Origin: Kitasatospora atroaurantiaca
GTDB lineage: Bacteria; Actinomycetota; Actinomycetes; Streptomycetales; Streptomycetaceae
Length of the DNA stretch: 64,000 bases
Assembly: GCF_007828955.1 (NCBI RefSeq)
Contig: NZ_VIVR01000001.1
Span: 2,232,001 to 2,296,000, forward strand
Reading direction: 5' to 3'
Shown: positions 7,291 to 14,519 of the stretch, in pieces
Layout of the letters: each line of letters begins with the position of its first letter
Position numbering within the stretch: position 1 is the first letter of the stretch
Translations under genes and position numbers: made by a program
Notes under the pieces: model-generated
What the model was told of the DNA's origin: nothing
The model's input: the letters and a program-made list of their open reading frames with translations, nothing else
The model's database searches: none

Positions 7291-8097
7291 GTGACCGACC
7301 TGCTGCCCGCTGTCCCTGACGCCCAACCGATCGAGCCGTCAGCCGTCATCCCCGGACCACCCGCCGTCCCGCACAAGTCCATCGCCGAGCCGGTCCTGCT
7401 GGTCTCGGCTCGGACCGTCGACGACCTGACCCAGGTCCCCGATCTGACCGTCGCCCCAGAACCGGAGTGGGAGCAGCGCGACAGGAACCGGCGCGTTCGC
7501 GAGCGCAGCTGGCCGCGGTGGGCGCTGACTGATGACGAGCCTCCGCCCGAGCCCCGGCCGCAGGGGCCGAAGCCCGAGCCCGCAGCGCACGACAAGACCC
7601 GGCGCGCCCGTCGGCAGCGCCGCATCCGAGTCGCACGCGTCGCTGAGAGCACGCCCGAGGCGCCCGCCTGCCCCGAGGAAATCGCAGAGCCGCCAGTGGA
7701 GGAGCCTTCCGAGCCCCAAGGTCGAGAGCGCCGGTTCAGCCTGTACCCCCGGCGCCGCCGGCTCAGCGCACCCGACCACCGGACCAGGCGGCAACGACGG
7801 AGCGACCGCCTCAAGAACCTGGCCACCCTGAGCCTCGGGGCCGGCATCGGCTGGCAGTGCTACCTCGGGCCGGCCTACACGGGGATCATCCACACCATCG
7901 GGCAGGCCAGTCCCAAGTGGGCTGTCGGTTTCGGCCTGGTGATGGTTTTCGGGGGCCTGGTCATCGACGACAACCTCCGCCAGGGCGTGAGCGTCGGAGA
8001 CGCCACCGTCCTCGGCCTCGCCTACATCACCGTGGCCCGGGTCCCTCTGGGCACTGCCCTCCTCGCCCTGGCTCTCTATGCCCCCGGCACCCTCTGA
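7291..8097 (+). CDS. Spd-like membrane protein with long charged N-terminus
   Basis: 268 aa. Residues 1-165 are charged and Pro/Glu/Arg-rich with no recognisable fold. The C-terminal 100 residues contain about three hydrophobic segments (LSLGAGIGWQCYLGPAY, AVGFGLVMVFGGLVI, VPLGTALLALALYAP). This cytoplasmic-tail-plus-membrane design recurs in SpdB-type proteins of Streptomyces elements. It precedes two further membrane genes in the same direction, so it is probably part of one complex. Function inferred from context only. Confidence 0.55.
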   Translation: MTDLLPAVPDAQPIEPSAVIPGPPAVPHKSIAEPVLLVSARTVDDLTQVPDLTVAPEPEWEQRDRNRRVRERSWPRWALTDDEPPPEPRPQGPKPEPAAHDKTRRARRQRRIRVARVAESTPEAPACPEEIAEPPVEEPSEPQGRERRFSLYPRRRRLSAPDHRTRRQRRSDRLKNLATLSLGAGIGWQCYLGPAYTGIIHTIGQASPKWAVGFGLVMVFGGLVIDDNLRQGVSVGDATVLGLAYITVARVPLGTALLALALYAPGTL

Positions 8098-8107
8098 GGA
8101 CCTCAGC

Positions 8108-8533
8108 ATGCAGACCGGACAGATCTTCGGAGTCATCGGCTCCGGGCTCGCCGCCCTGATCGCCACCACGGTGCTGATCCTCGGGTGCCGAGGCAAGGGC
8201 AACATCAGGTTCCATCAGGAAGGAGCCGCGATCACCGGCTACGTCGCCGGGTACTTCTACTCCATCGCGGCGACGTTCTGGAGCGGCGCTGCCGCCATCA
8301 CCGGCGGCGTCACGGCTGCTCTCACCGGCCCGGGCGGCGCGTTCGGCAACGGCGGCATGGGCGGCGTCGCCCTGCTCCTCGCCGTCATCGCGTACGGCGC
8401 CAAGCTCAAGCCCGGTCTGGCCGCAGTCCTCGGCGTCGCAGCGTTCACCGTCTTCCAGCAGGCCGGCGGGATCTGGGCGACACCGGCGGTCATCGTGGCC
8501 AGCATCTCCGGGAACCTGATGGGGGTGCACTGA
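8108..8533 (+). CDS. Small integral membrane protein (141 aa)
   Basis: 141 aa with three to four hydrophobic segments: VIGSGLAALIATTVLIL near the start, a Gly/Ala-rich region at about 45-80, and VALLLAVIAYGA and AVIVASISG-type stretches later. The layout suggests a small channel-like or scaffold membrane protein. The ATG at 8108 is preferred to an upstream ATG at 8078 that lies inside the previous gene. Its stop overlaps the next ATG (TGATG), so the two are coupled. No named family recognised. Confidence 0.6.
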   Translation: MQTGQIFGVIGSGLAALIATTVLILGCRGKGNIRFHQEGAAITGYVAGYFYSIAATFWSGAAAITGGVTAALTGPGGAFGNGGMGGVALLLAVIAYGAKLKPGLAAVLGVAAFTVFQQAGGIWATPAVIVASISGNLMGVH

Positions 8534-9201
8534 TGGCCTTCCTCGACAAGGTTGAGGGCCTCATCGACAAGGCCGAGCAGCAGCAGGGCAGCAGCGGGCG
8601 TGCCTTCGACCGGCCCGACCTCAAGCCGTATGTGCACCCGCGCGGCCTGCTCAGTGCGGTCGCGTCCGGCTCCGCCGCCCTCGCACGCCGCCTCTCCCGC
8701 AAGGAGGTCATCGCCAAGGCCGTCCGCCTCGCGCGGTCCGCGGGGATCGCCACCGTGCCCGGGGTGTGCTGCGCTCTGGCGCTGGGTGCCGGCGGCTGGC
8801 TGGTGCTGCACCGGTACATGTGGGCCATCGGGGGCGCTCTGGCGGCCGGGTGGGTGGTGCTCGCGCTGATGCACAGCCGACCGACGCCGGCCCGCGCCGA
8901 GGCGGAGCCGGCCACGGAGGAAGCCCCCGCCGAGGCTGTCCCGTCGGACCCCCACGCAGCGTTCCTCCAGCACCTCCGCCAGGCCATCGGGGACCGCCCC
9001 GGAATCCACCTCCGCGAGCTCGTCACCCGGCCCCCGCTGGAGCGCTGCACGATCGCCGACATCCGGGCCCTCTGCGAGTCCCACAGGATCCCCATCCGGG
9101 CCTCCCAGAAGGTGGGCGGAGATGTGTCAGTCGGCATCCGCCTGACTGACCTGCAGGCGCTCTCCCCCGAGGAGCCCCAGGAGACCCGTCGCGCCGGGTA
9201 G
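8533..9201 (+). CDS. Spd-like membrane protein with C-terminal winged-helix-like domain
   Basis: 222 aa. Two hydrophobic segments occur at about residues 72-92 and 98-115 (LALGAGGWLVLH, ALAAGWVVLALMH). The C-terminal domain (about 140-215) reads HLRQAIGDRPGIHLRELV and CTIADIRALCESHRIPIR, like the winged-helix tails of element-encoded SpdB2-type proteins. The start overlaps the upstream stop. It is the last gene of the four-gene membrane cluster 6038-9201. Likely acts with the others at the membrane; nothing shows the exact role. Confidence 0.6.
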   Translation: MAFLDKVEGLIDKAEQQQGSSGRAFDRPDLKPYVHPRGLLSAVASGSAALARRLSRKEVIAKAVRLARSAGIATVPGVCCALALGAGGWLVLHRYMWAIGGALAAGWVVLALMHSRPTPARAEAEPATEEAPAEAVPSDPHAAFLQHLRQAIGDRPGIHLRELVTRPPLERCTIADIRALCESHRIPIRASQKVGGDVSVGIRLTDLQALSPEEPQETRRAG

Positions 9202-9329
9202 TTCTGATTCTGACCTGCGAAAACCACCTCCCGACTACCTTCCAACTACCTCACTGAGCTACCCGCCCGGCAACGCCCGTCGCCCCGACTTCCCGGCGCG
9301 GGGCGCATCACCACGAGAGGATGATCCGC

Positions 9330-9704
9330 ATGACCAGGCTCACCGTTCCCACCACGACCGTCCAGCCGATGCGGCTGTCGCAGCTGCGGTCCGCACCGGC
9401 GCCGGCTGTCCAGGAGCCGGCCGCCACCCGGGCGCTGCTCGCCCATGTCCGCACCACCCTGATGCCCGCCCCGCGAGGAGGAGGTTCGGCGATGGCCGAA
9501 GAGATCGTGCGTGTCCGTGTCCTGCTGGTGGTCGGTGACCAGGCGGAGATCGTTGCCGACGTGGAGGACCCGGCCGCGCCCGAGCGGTATCCGGCGGCGG
9601 TGATCGCCGAGGCGGTCGGCGTCTCAGTGGCCGATCTGCCGGGTCGGCGGCTGCTGGCCGAGGTCGGCCGGGACGACCGGCTCTCCGGGTGGCGGCTGGC
9701 GTGA
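9330..9704 (+). CDS. Small hypothetical protein with a strong internal start
   Basis: 124 aa from the ATG at 9330, chosen because GAGAGG (9315-9320) is well spaced from it and abuts the upstream ATG at 9321. A second ATG at 9492 follows a CGAGGAGGAGG site and would give a 70-aa protein beginning MAEEIVRVRVLLVVGD. The conserved-looking part of the sequence lies after that internal start, so the shorter form may be the main product. No family recognised. A terminator follows at 9711. Confidence 0.5.
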   Translation: MTRLTVPTTTVQPMRLSQLRSAPAPAVQEPAATRALLAHVRTTLMPAPRGGGSAMAEEIVRVRVLLVVGDQAEIVADVEDPAAPERYPAAVIAEAVGVSVADLPGRRLLAEVGRDDRLSGWRLA

Positions 9705-9710
9705 CGTCAG

Positions 9711-9743
9711 GAGCCCGGACCCGTAGGTGGGTTCGGGCTCTTT
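9711..9743 (+). terminator. Rho-independent-like terminator
   Basis: Twelve-nt arms 9711-9722 and 9729-9740 with one G-T mismatch are followed by TTT. Just after the stop at 9704. Confidence 0.7.
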
Positions 9744-9758
9744 CATCCACATTAAGTG

Positions 9759-9787
9759 TTGCCTTTGCACTGCACCACTGCTAAGCT
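9759..9787 (+). promoter_or_regulatory. Candidate vegetative promoter
   Basis: TTGCCT (9759-9764), a 17-bp spacer and TAAGCT (9782-9787) lie about 70 bases before the ATG at 9855, after the terminator of the preceding gene. The region is locally AT-richer than its surroundings. Confidence 0.5.
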
Positions 9788-9854
9788 GGAGACACAGAGG
9801 ACAAGGGGCCGCGAACCCCGACTCCTCACAACCCACTCCAGAAAGGCGGAGACC

Positions 9855-10223
9855 ATGTCCGACGAGAACGAGCGCTTCCTCCACGACCTGATGATCCACA
9901 TCGCGGTCGTCTTCGAGGCCCTGCGCACCGCCTGCGCCCACCTCCCGGTGCCCATCGCCCTCGCGGACGACCTCGACACCGACGTCACGGCCACCCTCAT
10001 GGCCGTCACCCGGGTCATCGAGATCTCCGACGAGCAGCCGATGCCGGAGCTCCGCCAGGCGCAGCTCTGCACCGGCGCCCTCCACTGGATCGCCGCCGTC
10101 GACCTCGCGGCCCTCGGCGCGCACATGGAGGGTGACATCCGGCTCCTCGCCTCGCGGATCAACCTCCACCACGCGGAGACCGCGCTCCTCGACCTCGCGT
10201 TCTGGCTCGCCGAGACCGAGTAG
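9855..10223 (+). CDS. Hypothetical all-helical protein (122 aa)
   Basis: 122 aa, predicted mostly helical with many hydrophobic heptads (LHDLMIHIAVVFEALRTA, ALHWIAAVDLAALGAH, ALLDLAFWLAE). No membrane-length segment, signal or metal motif. The ATG at 9855 follows AAAGGCGGAG, and the gene has its own promoter-like boxes and terminator (10232-10258), so it is probably a monocistronic unit. It resembles small helical proteins common in streptomycete accessory DNA; function unknown. Confidence 0.6.
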   Translation: MSDENERFLHDLMIHIAVVFEALRTACAHLPVPIALADDLDTDVTATLMAVTRVIEISDEQPMPELRQAQLCTGALHWIAAVDLAALGAHMEGDIRLLASRINLHHAETALLDLAFWLAETE

Positions 10224-10231
10224 CACCCAAC

Positions 10232-10258
10232 GAGGCCCCGGCACCCAGCCGGGGCCTC
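10232..10258 (+). terminator. Strong GC hairpin terminator
   Basis: GAGGCCCCGG / CCGGGGCCTC arms (10232-10241, 10249-10258) around a 7-nt loop, directly after the stop at 10223. Confidence 0.75.
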
Positions 10259-10281
10259 CCCCATCCCCCAGAAACACAACA

Positions 10282-10339
10282 GACCGGCGGGGCCGAGCCG
10301 AAGCTCTCACCCAAGGGGTGTCGCGAAACCCCGCCGGTC
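10282..10339 (+). promoter_or_regulatory. Nested stem-loop leader before the HTH gene
   Basis: An 11-bp perfect outer stem (10282-10292 with 10329-10339) encloses a 36-nt loop. The loop holds a second small hairpin, CACCC AAG GGGTG, near 10309-10321. It ends 28 bases before the ATG of the HTH gene. It could be a terminator, an operator or a leader RNA. Confidence 0.4.
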
Positions 10340-10367
10340 ACAACCCGCCCAGAAGGGCAGGAACACC

Positions 10368-10772
10368 ATGGTAGAACAACCGGCCGAGGGCGAGACCGTC
10401 GAAGAGATCGCCGCCCGCTACGACGTCCACCGAACCACCGTGCAGAAGAACTGGACCCGCCACCCCGACTGGCCCCAGCCCACAGGCAAACGCGGCCGCT
10501 GGCTCGTCTACGACCCCGCCGCCGTCGACACCTGGCACGACACCCGCAACACCAGACCACCCGCCGGGCTGCTCCCCGGTCGGCAGTACACCGCCATCGA
10601 GATCGAGGCCGCCACCGGCTTCACCTCCGCGAACATCCGTGCCGCCCTGTCCAAGGGCACCTGGCCACCCCCGGAGGGCAAAAGCAGCCGCGCCAACACC
10701 TGGTCCGGCGCTACCGTCGAAACCGCCATTGCAGCTCGCCGCAGCTATCGCAAGGCCGACCCGAGCGACTGA
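10368..10772 (+). CDS. Small DNA-binding protein with two HTH-like repeats
   Basis: 134 aa. Residues 9-25 (ETVEEIAARYDVHRTTVQK) form a clear helix-turn-helix followed by a wing-like WLVYDPAAVDTW. The second half (YTAIEIEAATGFTSANIRAAL) repeats the pattern, ending VETAIAARRSYR. Such double MerR/AlpA-like folds occur in excisionases and small regulators of mobile elements. The gene has its own structured leader. It could control or process the element, but no recombinase partner is visible here. Confidence 0.6.
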   Translation: MVEQPAEGETVEEIAARYDVHRTTVQKNWTRHPDWPQPTGKRGRWLVYDPAAVDTWHDTRNTRPPAGLLPGRQYTAIEIEAATGFTSANIRAALSKGTWPPPEGKSSRANTWSGATVETAIAARRSYRKADPSD

Positions 10773-10807
10773 GCGACCGTGCATATCGACAGGCCAGAGG
10801 AACAAGC

Positions 10808-11671
10808 GTGTCCAAACCCAAGAAGCTGTGCATCTTCTGCGGCCAGGCCAGCCCCATATCCCAGGAGCACCTCTGGTCAGAATGGATAGCCGGCCACACG
10901 ACCGCCCGATCACCGCTGCGAACTACCCAGGAGCACGGGTTCACACATCGAGCCCCGGGCACGGTCACGGTCGACCCGGCGACCACCCGCCACAGCAAGC
11001 AGCCACTGCTCAACCTGCGTGTTCGAGAGGTCTGCAGGTCCTGCAACACGGGGTGGATGAGCCGCCTCGACGCGCACGTGAAGCCGATCATCCTGGGCAT
11101 GATGCGCAGCGAGCCTTGCCTTCTTGATCCTCTTCAAGCAACCGACCTTGCGACCTGGACGGTGATGAAGAGCTTCGTCAACGAGTTCGCCGGCCGACCG
11201 GGCGACGACCCGACGCCGCGTCCCGCATCCACTCCGGAGATGCGGCGCTATGTCATGGAACATCAGACGCCACCCCCGCTCAGCCTCGTATGGGCCGGGC
11301 ACGGCCATCACACGGGCGACCTTCACCTGCACATCGCTGCGGCCAGGCTGCACATCGTGACGTCCGCGGAAGCGACGGAAGAGATCTCTGGCACGATGAC
11401 GAGCTTCACTGTCGAGCACCTGACACTCCTTGCATGGACAGTTGACCGCCGGGAGCCAACCCCACCGGTCCTGCCGCACGCCACATGGCCGATGCTCTGG
11501 CCCGCACCCGCCGCAGTCCGCTGGCCTTCTGTGACCCGGCTCACGGACAGAGAGATTGCCGCACCGGTCGCGCAACACAACCGCCGGTACCCAGTGCTTC
11601 CATTCCACCTGATCAGTCAGCGTGATAACCCGGCGCGCGAGAGATCAGCCGACGGGTTGGCTTCCCCGTGA
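10808..11671 (+). CDS. HNH/treble-clef zinc-finger-like protein
   Basis: 287 aa. The N-terminus has CIFCG (residues 8-12), then SQEHLWSEWI, and later VCRSCNTGWMSRLD. The CxxC...EH...CxxCN order is that of treble-clef HNH-like proteins, some of which are nucleases. The EH...CN arrangement could provide the catalytic His and metal site, but the rest of the protein has no recognised domain. The GTG start follows a GAGGAACAAG site. The gene stands alone just upstream of the Ro/Y-RNA locus, and no toxin, methylase or immunity partner is adjacent. An anti-phage role is possible but unproven. Confidence 0.55.
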   Translation: MSKPKKLCIFCGQASPISQEHLWSEWIAGHTTARSPLRTTQEHGFTHRAPGTVTVDPATTRHSKQPLLNLRVREVCRSCNTGWMSRLDAHVKPIILGMMRSEPCLLDPLQATDLATWTVMKSFVNEFAGRPGDDPTPRPASTPEMRRYVMEHQTPPPLSLVWAGHGHHTGDLHLHIAAARLHIVTSAEATEEISGTMTSFTVEHLTLLAWTVDRREPTPPVLPHATWPMLWPAPAAVRWPSVTRLTDREIAAPVAQHNRRYPVLPFHLISQRDNPARERSADGLASP

Positions 11672-11773
11672 CCCGAACGAAGGCAGTCAGCTGACCTGAC
11701 GGGATGCCACACCTGTGGTATTCCCGCGATATCAAGTAGAACCGCGCCACCGTCAGCCGCTACCTTCGGAGTT

Positions 11774-11909
11774 GTCCAGGTGCGCAGGCCGGGGTTACTT
11801 CCTCTTGTAAAGGCGTGACCCGGGTTCGAATCCCGGCCGCCGGTTCGTCCGGCGGTAGCTCAGCGGCCCAGAGCGCGTACGTTGCCTCAGCCGACCTCGA
11901 TCTCTGGAC
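11774..11909 (+). ncRNA. Y-RNA-like RNA 1 with permuted tRNA-like module
   Basis: A terminal stem GTCCAG/CTGGAC closes 136 nt. The conserved segment GTGCGCAGG follows the 5' strand, and GATCT precedes the 3' strand. Inside are a T-arm (CCGGG-TTCGAAT-CCCGG, 11820-11836), the acceptor 3' strand CCGCCGG, a 5-nt loop, the matching acceptor 5' strand CCGGCGG (11849-11855), then TA and a D-arm (GCTC...GAGC). This is tRNA order cut at the anticodon side and joined at the acceptor end. Bacterial Y RNAs (YrlA) next to Ro genes are known to mimic tRNA in this way. Boundaries are read from the stem only. Confidence 0.8.
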
Positions 11910-11929
11910 TCACAACTTCATGCGTTGCA

Positions 11930-12002
11930 CCTCCCGGTGCGCAGGGCCACGGCTACTTCTTTGGAAAAGTTCACGCCGCAGTCCGCTTCTGATCTCGGGA
12001 GG
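11930..12002 (+). ncRNA. Y-RNA-like RNA 2, short form without tRNA-like module
   Basis: A perfect 7-bp stem CCTCCCG/CGGGAGG (11930-11936, 11996-12002) encloses the same 5' block GTGCGCAGG...GGCTACTTC and the 3' GATCT found in its two neighbours. It has no T-arm, acceptor or D-arm. The shared blocks next to the closing stem make it a third, minimal Y-RNA-like unit, probably only the Ro-binding part. It could alternatively be a decayed copy. Confidence 0.6.
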
Positions 12003-12012
12003 CCACAGCATC

Positions 12013-12162
12013 GGGGCGCCCGGTGCGCAGGCAGCGGATACTTCATGGGAAACTGACGGTCACGGGTTCGAATCCCGTCCGGCCAGCAACGTCTGGCCGG
12101 TAGCTCAGCCTGGTAGAGCATCAGTACGAAACACCGCCGCCGACTCCGATCTCGGGCGTCCC
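12013..12162 (+). ncRNA. Y-RNA-like RNA 3 with permuted tRNA-like module
   Basis: A 10-bp closing stem (12013-12022 with 12153-12162, one G-U) encloses GTGCGCAGG...GGATACTTC on the 5' side and GATCT on the 3' side. The tRNA-like part has a T-arm ACGGG-TTCGAAT-CCCGT (12062-12078), acceptor 3' strand CCGGCCA, an 8-nt loop, acceptor 5' strand TGGCCGG (12094-12100), TA, and a D-arm GCTC-AGCCTGGTA-GAGC. All stems pair perfectly. It ends 12 nt before a terminator hairpin that leads into the Ro gene. Confidence 0.8.
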
Positions 12163-12174
12163 ACTGCTGAGCCT

Positions 12175-12199
12175 CCCCTCCTTCGCGAGGGGTTTTCCT
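12175..12199 (+). terminator. Intrinsic terminator of the Y-RNA unit overlapping the Ro ribosome site
   Basis: CCCCTC/GAGGGG arms (12175-12180, 12187-12192) are followed by TTTTCCTT. The 3' arm GAGGGG is also the only good ribosome-binding site for the Ro start at 12200, seven bases away. Confidence 0.65.
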
Positions 12200-13819
12200 T
12201 TGTCCCGCTTCAATACCCGCACCGCCCGCGCATCCGGCACCTCGCCCGTGACCACCACCGGGCAGACCACCCGCACCCACGAGGGCGCGACCGGACACCT
12301 CCGCGACGACAAGTCGGAGCTCTTCCTCCTCGCCGTGTCCCACAAGGTCACGACCGACACCTTCTACGAGAACGCCAGCGACCGCGACGACCGGTACCAG
12401 CGGCTCGTCCGCAAGCTCGCCGCCGAGGACCCGGCATGGACCTCCGCCTTCCTCAGCTGGCTGCGCACCGCGGGAAACATGCGGACCGCCGCCCTCGTCG
12501 GCGCCGCCGAGTTCACCGCCGAGCGCCGCCTGCGCAAGCTCGACGGCTACTCCCGCCAGGTCATCGCCTCCGTGCTCCAGCGCCCTGACGAGCCCGGCGA
12601 GTTCCTCGCCTACTGGACCAGCCACTACGGCCGCAACATCCCGCAGCCCGTCAAGCGCGGCATCGAGGACGCCCTCGGCCGTCTCTACACCGAGCGCGCC
12701 CTGCTGAAGTACGACACCGACAGCAAGGGCTACCGGTTCGGCGACGTCATCGAGCTGACCCATCCCTCGCCCTCCGCCGTCTGGCAGGGCGACCTGTTCA
12801 AGCACGCCATCGACCGGCGGCACGGCCGCGGCGACGACATCCCCGAGTCCCTGCAGGTCCTCCAGACCCGCGCGTTCCTGATGACCATGCCCGTCGGCGA
12901 GCGCCGCTCGTTCCTCGCCCTGCCCAACGCGCCCACGGTGCTGAAGGACGCGGGCATGACCTGGGAAGCCGTGGCCGGCTGGCTGCAGGGCCCGATGGAC
13001 GCAGTCGCGTGGGAGGCCGTCATCCCGTCAATGGGCCTGATGGCTCTCGTCCGCAACCTCCGCAACTTCGACCAGGCCGGGGTCTCCGACGAGGTCGCCG
13101 AGCAGGTCGCCTCCCGGATCGCGGACCCGGCAGAGGTCGCCCGGTCCCGCATGTTCCCGTTCCGCTTCTGGGCCGGGTACAAGCACGTCCCGTCGCTGCG
13201 CTGGGGCCACGCCCTAGAGAAGGCCCTCACCGCGTCCCTGGCCAACGTGCCCGCTCTGCCCGGCCGCACCCTGATCCTCGTCGACCGGTCCCCGTCGATG
13301 TTCCCCGGCTACGGCTACTCCACGCCGAACCAGTCGGAGATCCCCCTCGCCGAGCAGGCCGCCGTGTTCGGGTCCGCCCTCGCGCTGCGCGCCGCCGCCC
13401 CGACGCTGGTCGAGTTCGGCGGCAAGAGCCGCGAGATCACGGTGCCGAAGGGCGGCAGCGTGCTGCGCCTCGTTGAGGCTTTCGGCCAGGACGGCGGCAC
13501 GGACATCCCGAAGGCCGTGAAGCAGCACTACGCGGGCCACGACCGGGTTGTCATCGTCACCGACGAGCAGACCCGGCCCGGCTACCTGCCGTCCAACATG
13601 CTCTCGTACGGCGGGATGCGCGAGACTGCGATCGACGACCTGATCCCCAAGCACGTCCCGGTCTACATGTGGAACATGGCGGGCTACAAGCCGGGCGCCA
13701 TGCCGTCCGGCATCGCGAACCGGCACACCCTGGGCGGGCTCAGCGACGTCGCGTTCGCCCTGATCCCGCTGCTCGACGCCGGCCGCAACGCGACCTGGCC
13801 GTGGGTGTCTGGTCGGTGA
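12200..13819 (+). CDS. rsr: Ro60 orthologue (TROVE + von Willebrand A domain)
   Basis: 539 aa, the normal length for bacterial Ro proteins. Ro forms a HEAT-repeat ring that binds Y RNAs on its outside and misfolded RNA ends in its hole, and in bacteria it works with exoribonucleases in RNA turnover and stress survival. The TROVE region spans about residues 20-330. The vWA domain follows, with the MIDAS motif VDRSPSMF near 360, GGTDIPKAV and VTDEQ. The TTG start at 12200 gives the usual MSRFNTRT N-terminus with GAGGGG seven bases upstream. Three Y-RNA-like genes lie immediately upstream. No RtcB or RNase gene is adjacent. Confidence 0.9.
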   Translation: MSRFNTRTARASGTSPVTTTGQTTRTHEGATGHLRDDKSELFLLAVSHKVTTDTFYENASDRDDRYQRLVRKLAAEDPAWTSAFLSWLRTAGNMRTAALVGAAEFTAERRLRKLDGYSRQVIASVLQRPDEPGEFLAYWTSHYGRNIPQPVKRGIEDALGRLYTERALLKYDTDSKGYRFGDVIELTHPSPSAVWQGDLFKHAIDRRHGRGDDIPESLQVLQTRAFLMTMPVGERRSFLALPNAPTVLKDAGMTWEAVAGWLQGPMDAVAWEAVIPSMGLMALVRNLRNFDQAGVSDEVAEQVASRIADPAEVARSRMFPFRFWAGYKHVPSLRWGHALEKALTASLANVPALPGRTLILVDRSPSMFPGYGYSTPNQSEIPLAEQAAVFGSALALRAAAPTLVEFGGKSREITVPKGGSVLRLVEAFGQDGGTDIPKAVKQHYAGHDRVVIVTDEQTRPGYLPSNMLSYGGMRETAIDDLIPKHVPVYMWNMAGYKPGAMPSGIANRHTLGGLSDVAFALIPLLDAGRNATWPWVSGR

Positions 13820-13837
13820 TCTGCTGACCAACCCTGG

Positions 13838-13867
13838 GGCGCCTCTGGAATCGCCTCCAGAGGCGCC
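13838..13867 (+). terminator. Terminator after the Ro gene
   Basis: Twelve-bp perfect arms 13838-13849 and 13856-13867 around a 6-nt loop. It lies between the Ro stop and the convergent gene ending at 13881, so it may serve both. Confidence 0.7.
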
Positions 13868-13880
13868 TCATTCTTGGCTC

Positions 13881-14519
13881 CTATCGCCAGGGGCGGTGCC
13901 ACCTCCACACCTGCCACCAGGGGACAGTTGGCGTGGCGACGACTTCCGCACCTCGCGAATCGAGGTACTGCCTCGCCGAATCCAGATAGGCGCTCAGCGC
14001 CGTGTTGCTCGCAGCGCTTGACGCTTCGAAAGCTGCGCGGTGCAGAGCAGGGTCGATGCCCGGCGTGATCCTCCGGAGAGAGTTCCGCCACTCTGTGCAC
14101 TGGCGGCTCGCGTCGACGACCTTCAGGAGCGCAGTCCGTGCTCGCTCGCTCTCGTTCCCCGGTAGGGCAAGTCTCACCGCTGCCCAGGCCTCCATGCCCT
14201 CCATCAACAGCTCATCGGTCCTGGGGTTTTCGATGCTTCGCAGGCCTGCCGCCCTCTCCTCGGGACGCAGTGCCGCGACTACCGCGAGAGCGACACCTTC
14301 TCGCATCACCTGTTTGCTCAGGCGATCGAGAACCCCGGCATAGGTCACCAGTGCTGCCTGGCGTCGAGCCCACATCGCGTCGTCGCGGGCGCTCGCCACC
14401 TGCATTCGCATTGCCTCGACTTGACCGCGAGCCTGTGTGGCTGCGCCGGAGCGCGCTGCGTAGCCGCCGACAACCGCGCCGCCCAGACCGATGATCGCGC
14501 CAACTATCTGTGGATCCAC
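13881..14519 (-). CDS. Membrane-anchored hypothetical protein (212 aa)
   Basis: 212 aa. An N-terminal hydrophobic helix (IVGAIIGLGGAVVGGYAA) could anchor it. A coiled-coil-like stretch follows (about 28-60), then a helical body and a Trp-rich end (PWWQVWRWHRPW). No named family. It is transcribed toward the Ro gene and away from the prophage late genes, so it may belong to neither. A prophage-encoded exclusion protein at the edge of the late operon would fit the design, but nothing proves it. Confidence 0.5.
   Translation of the reverse strand: MDPQIVGAIIGLGGAVVGGYAARSGAATQARGQVEAMRMQVASARDDAMWARRQAALVTYAGVLDRLSKQVMREGVALAVVAALRPEERAAGLRSIENPRTDELLMEGMEAWAAVRLALPGNESERARTALLKVVDASRQCTEWRNSLRRITPGIDPALHRAAFEASSAASNTALSAYLDSARQYLDSRGAEVVATPTVPWWQVWRWHRPWR

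Larger units (their letters stand above)
2830..10772. mobile_element. Plasmid/integrative-element-like module
   Basis: The group comprises a replication-initiator-like gene with internal iteron-like repeats, HTH genes, and a run of Spd-like membrane proteins including a DUF2637-type protein. This is the usual accessory content of Streptomyces conjugative elements. No integrase, excisionase or FtsK/TraB gene is visible, so it may be degraded or partly outside the window. The boundaries given are only the outermost genes assigned to it. Confidence 0.5.

Noticed and set aside
11815-11875. A tRNA gene at the first T-arm/D-arm cluster
   Set aside because: T-arm precedes acceptor and D-arm, there is no anticodon arm in tRNA order, and the acceptor strands are joined by a short loop. 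It is a permuted tRNA-like part of a Y RNA.
12062-12120. A tRNA gene at the second T-arm/D-arm cluster
   Set aside because: Same permuted order as the first; a canonical tRNA cannot be folded from it.
13881-14519. A prophage integrase in the gene left of the late operon
   Set aside because: No recombinase motifs (R...HxxR...Y or the serine-recombinase start) are visible; the protein is a membrane-anchored helical one.
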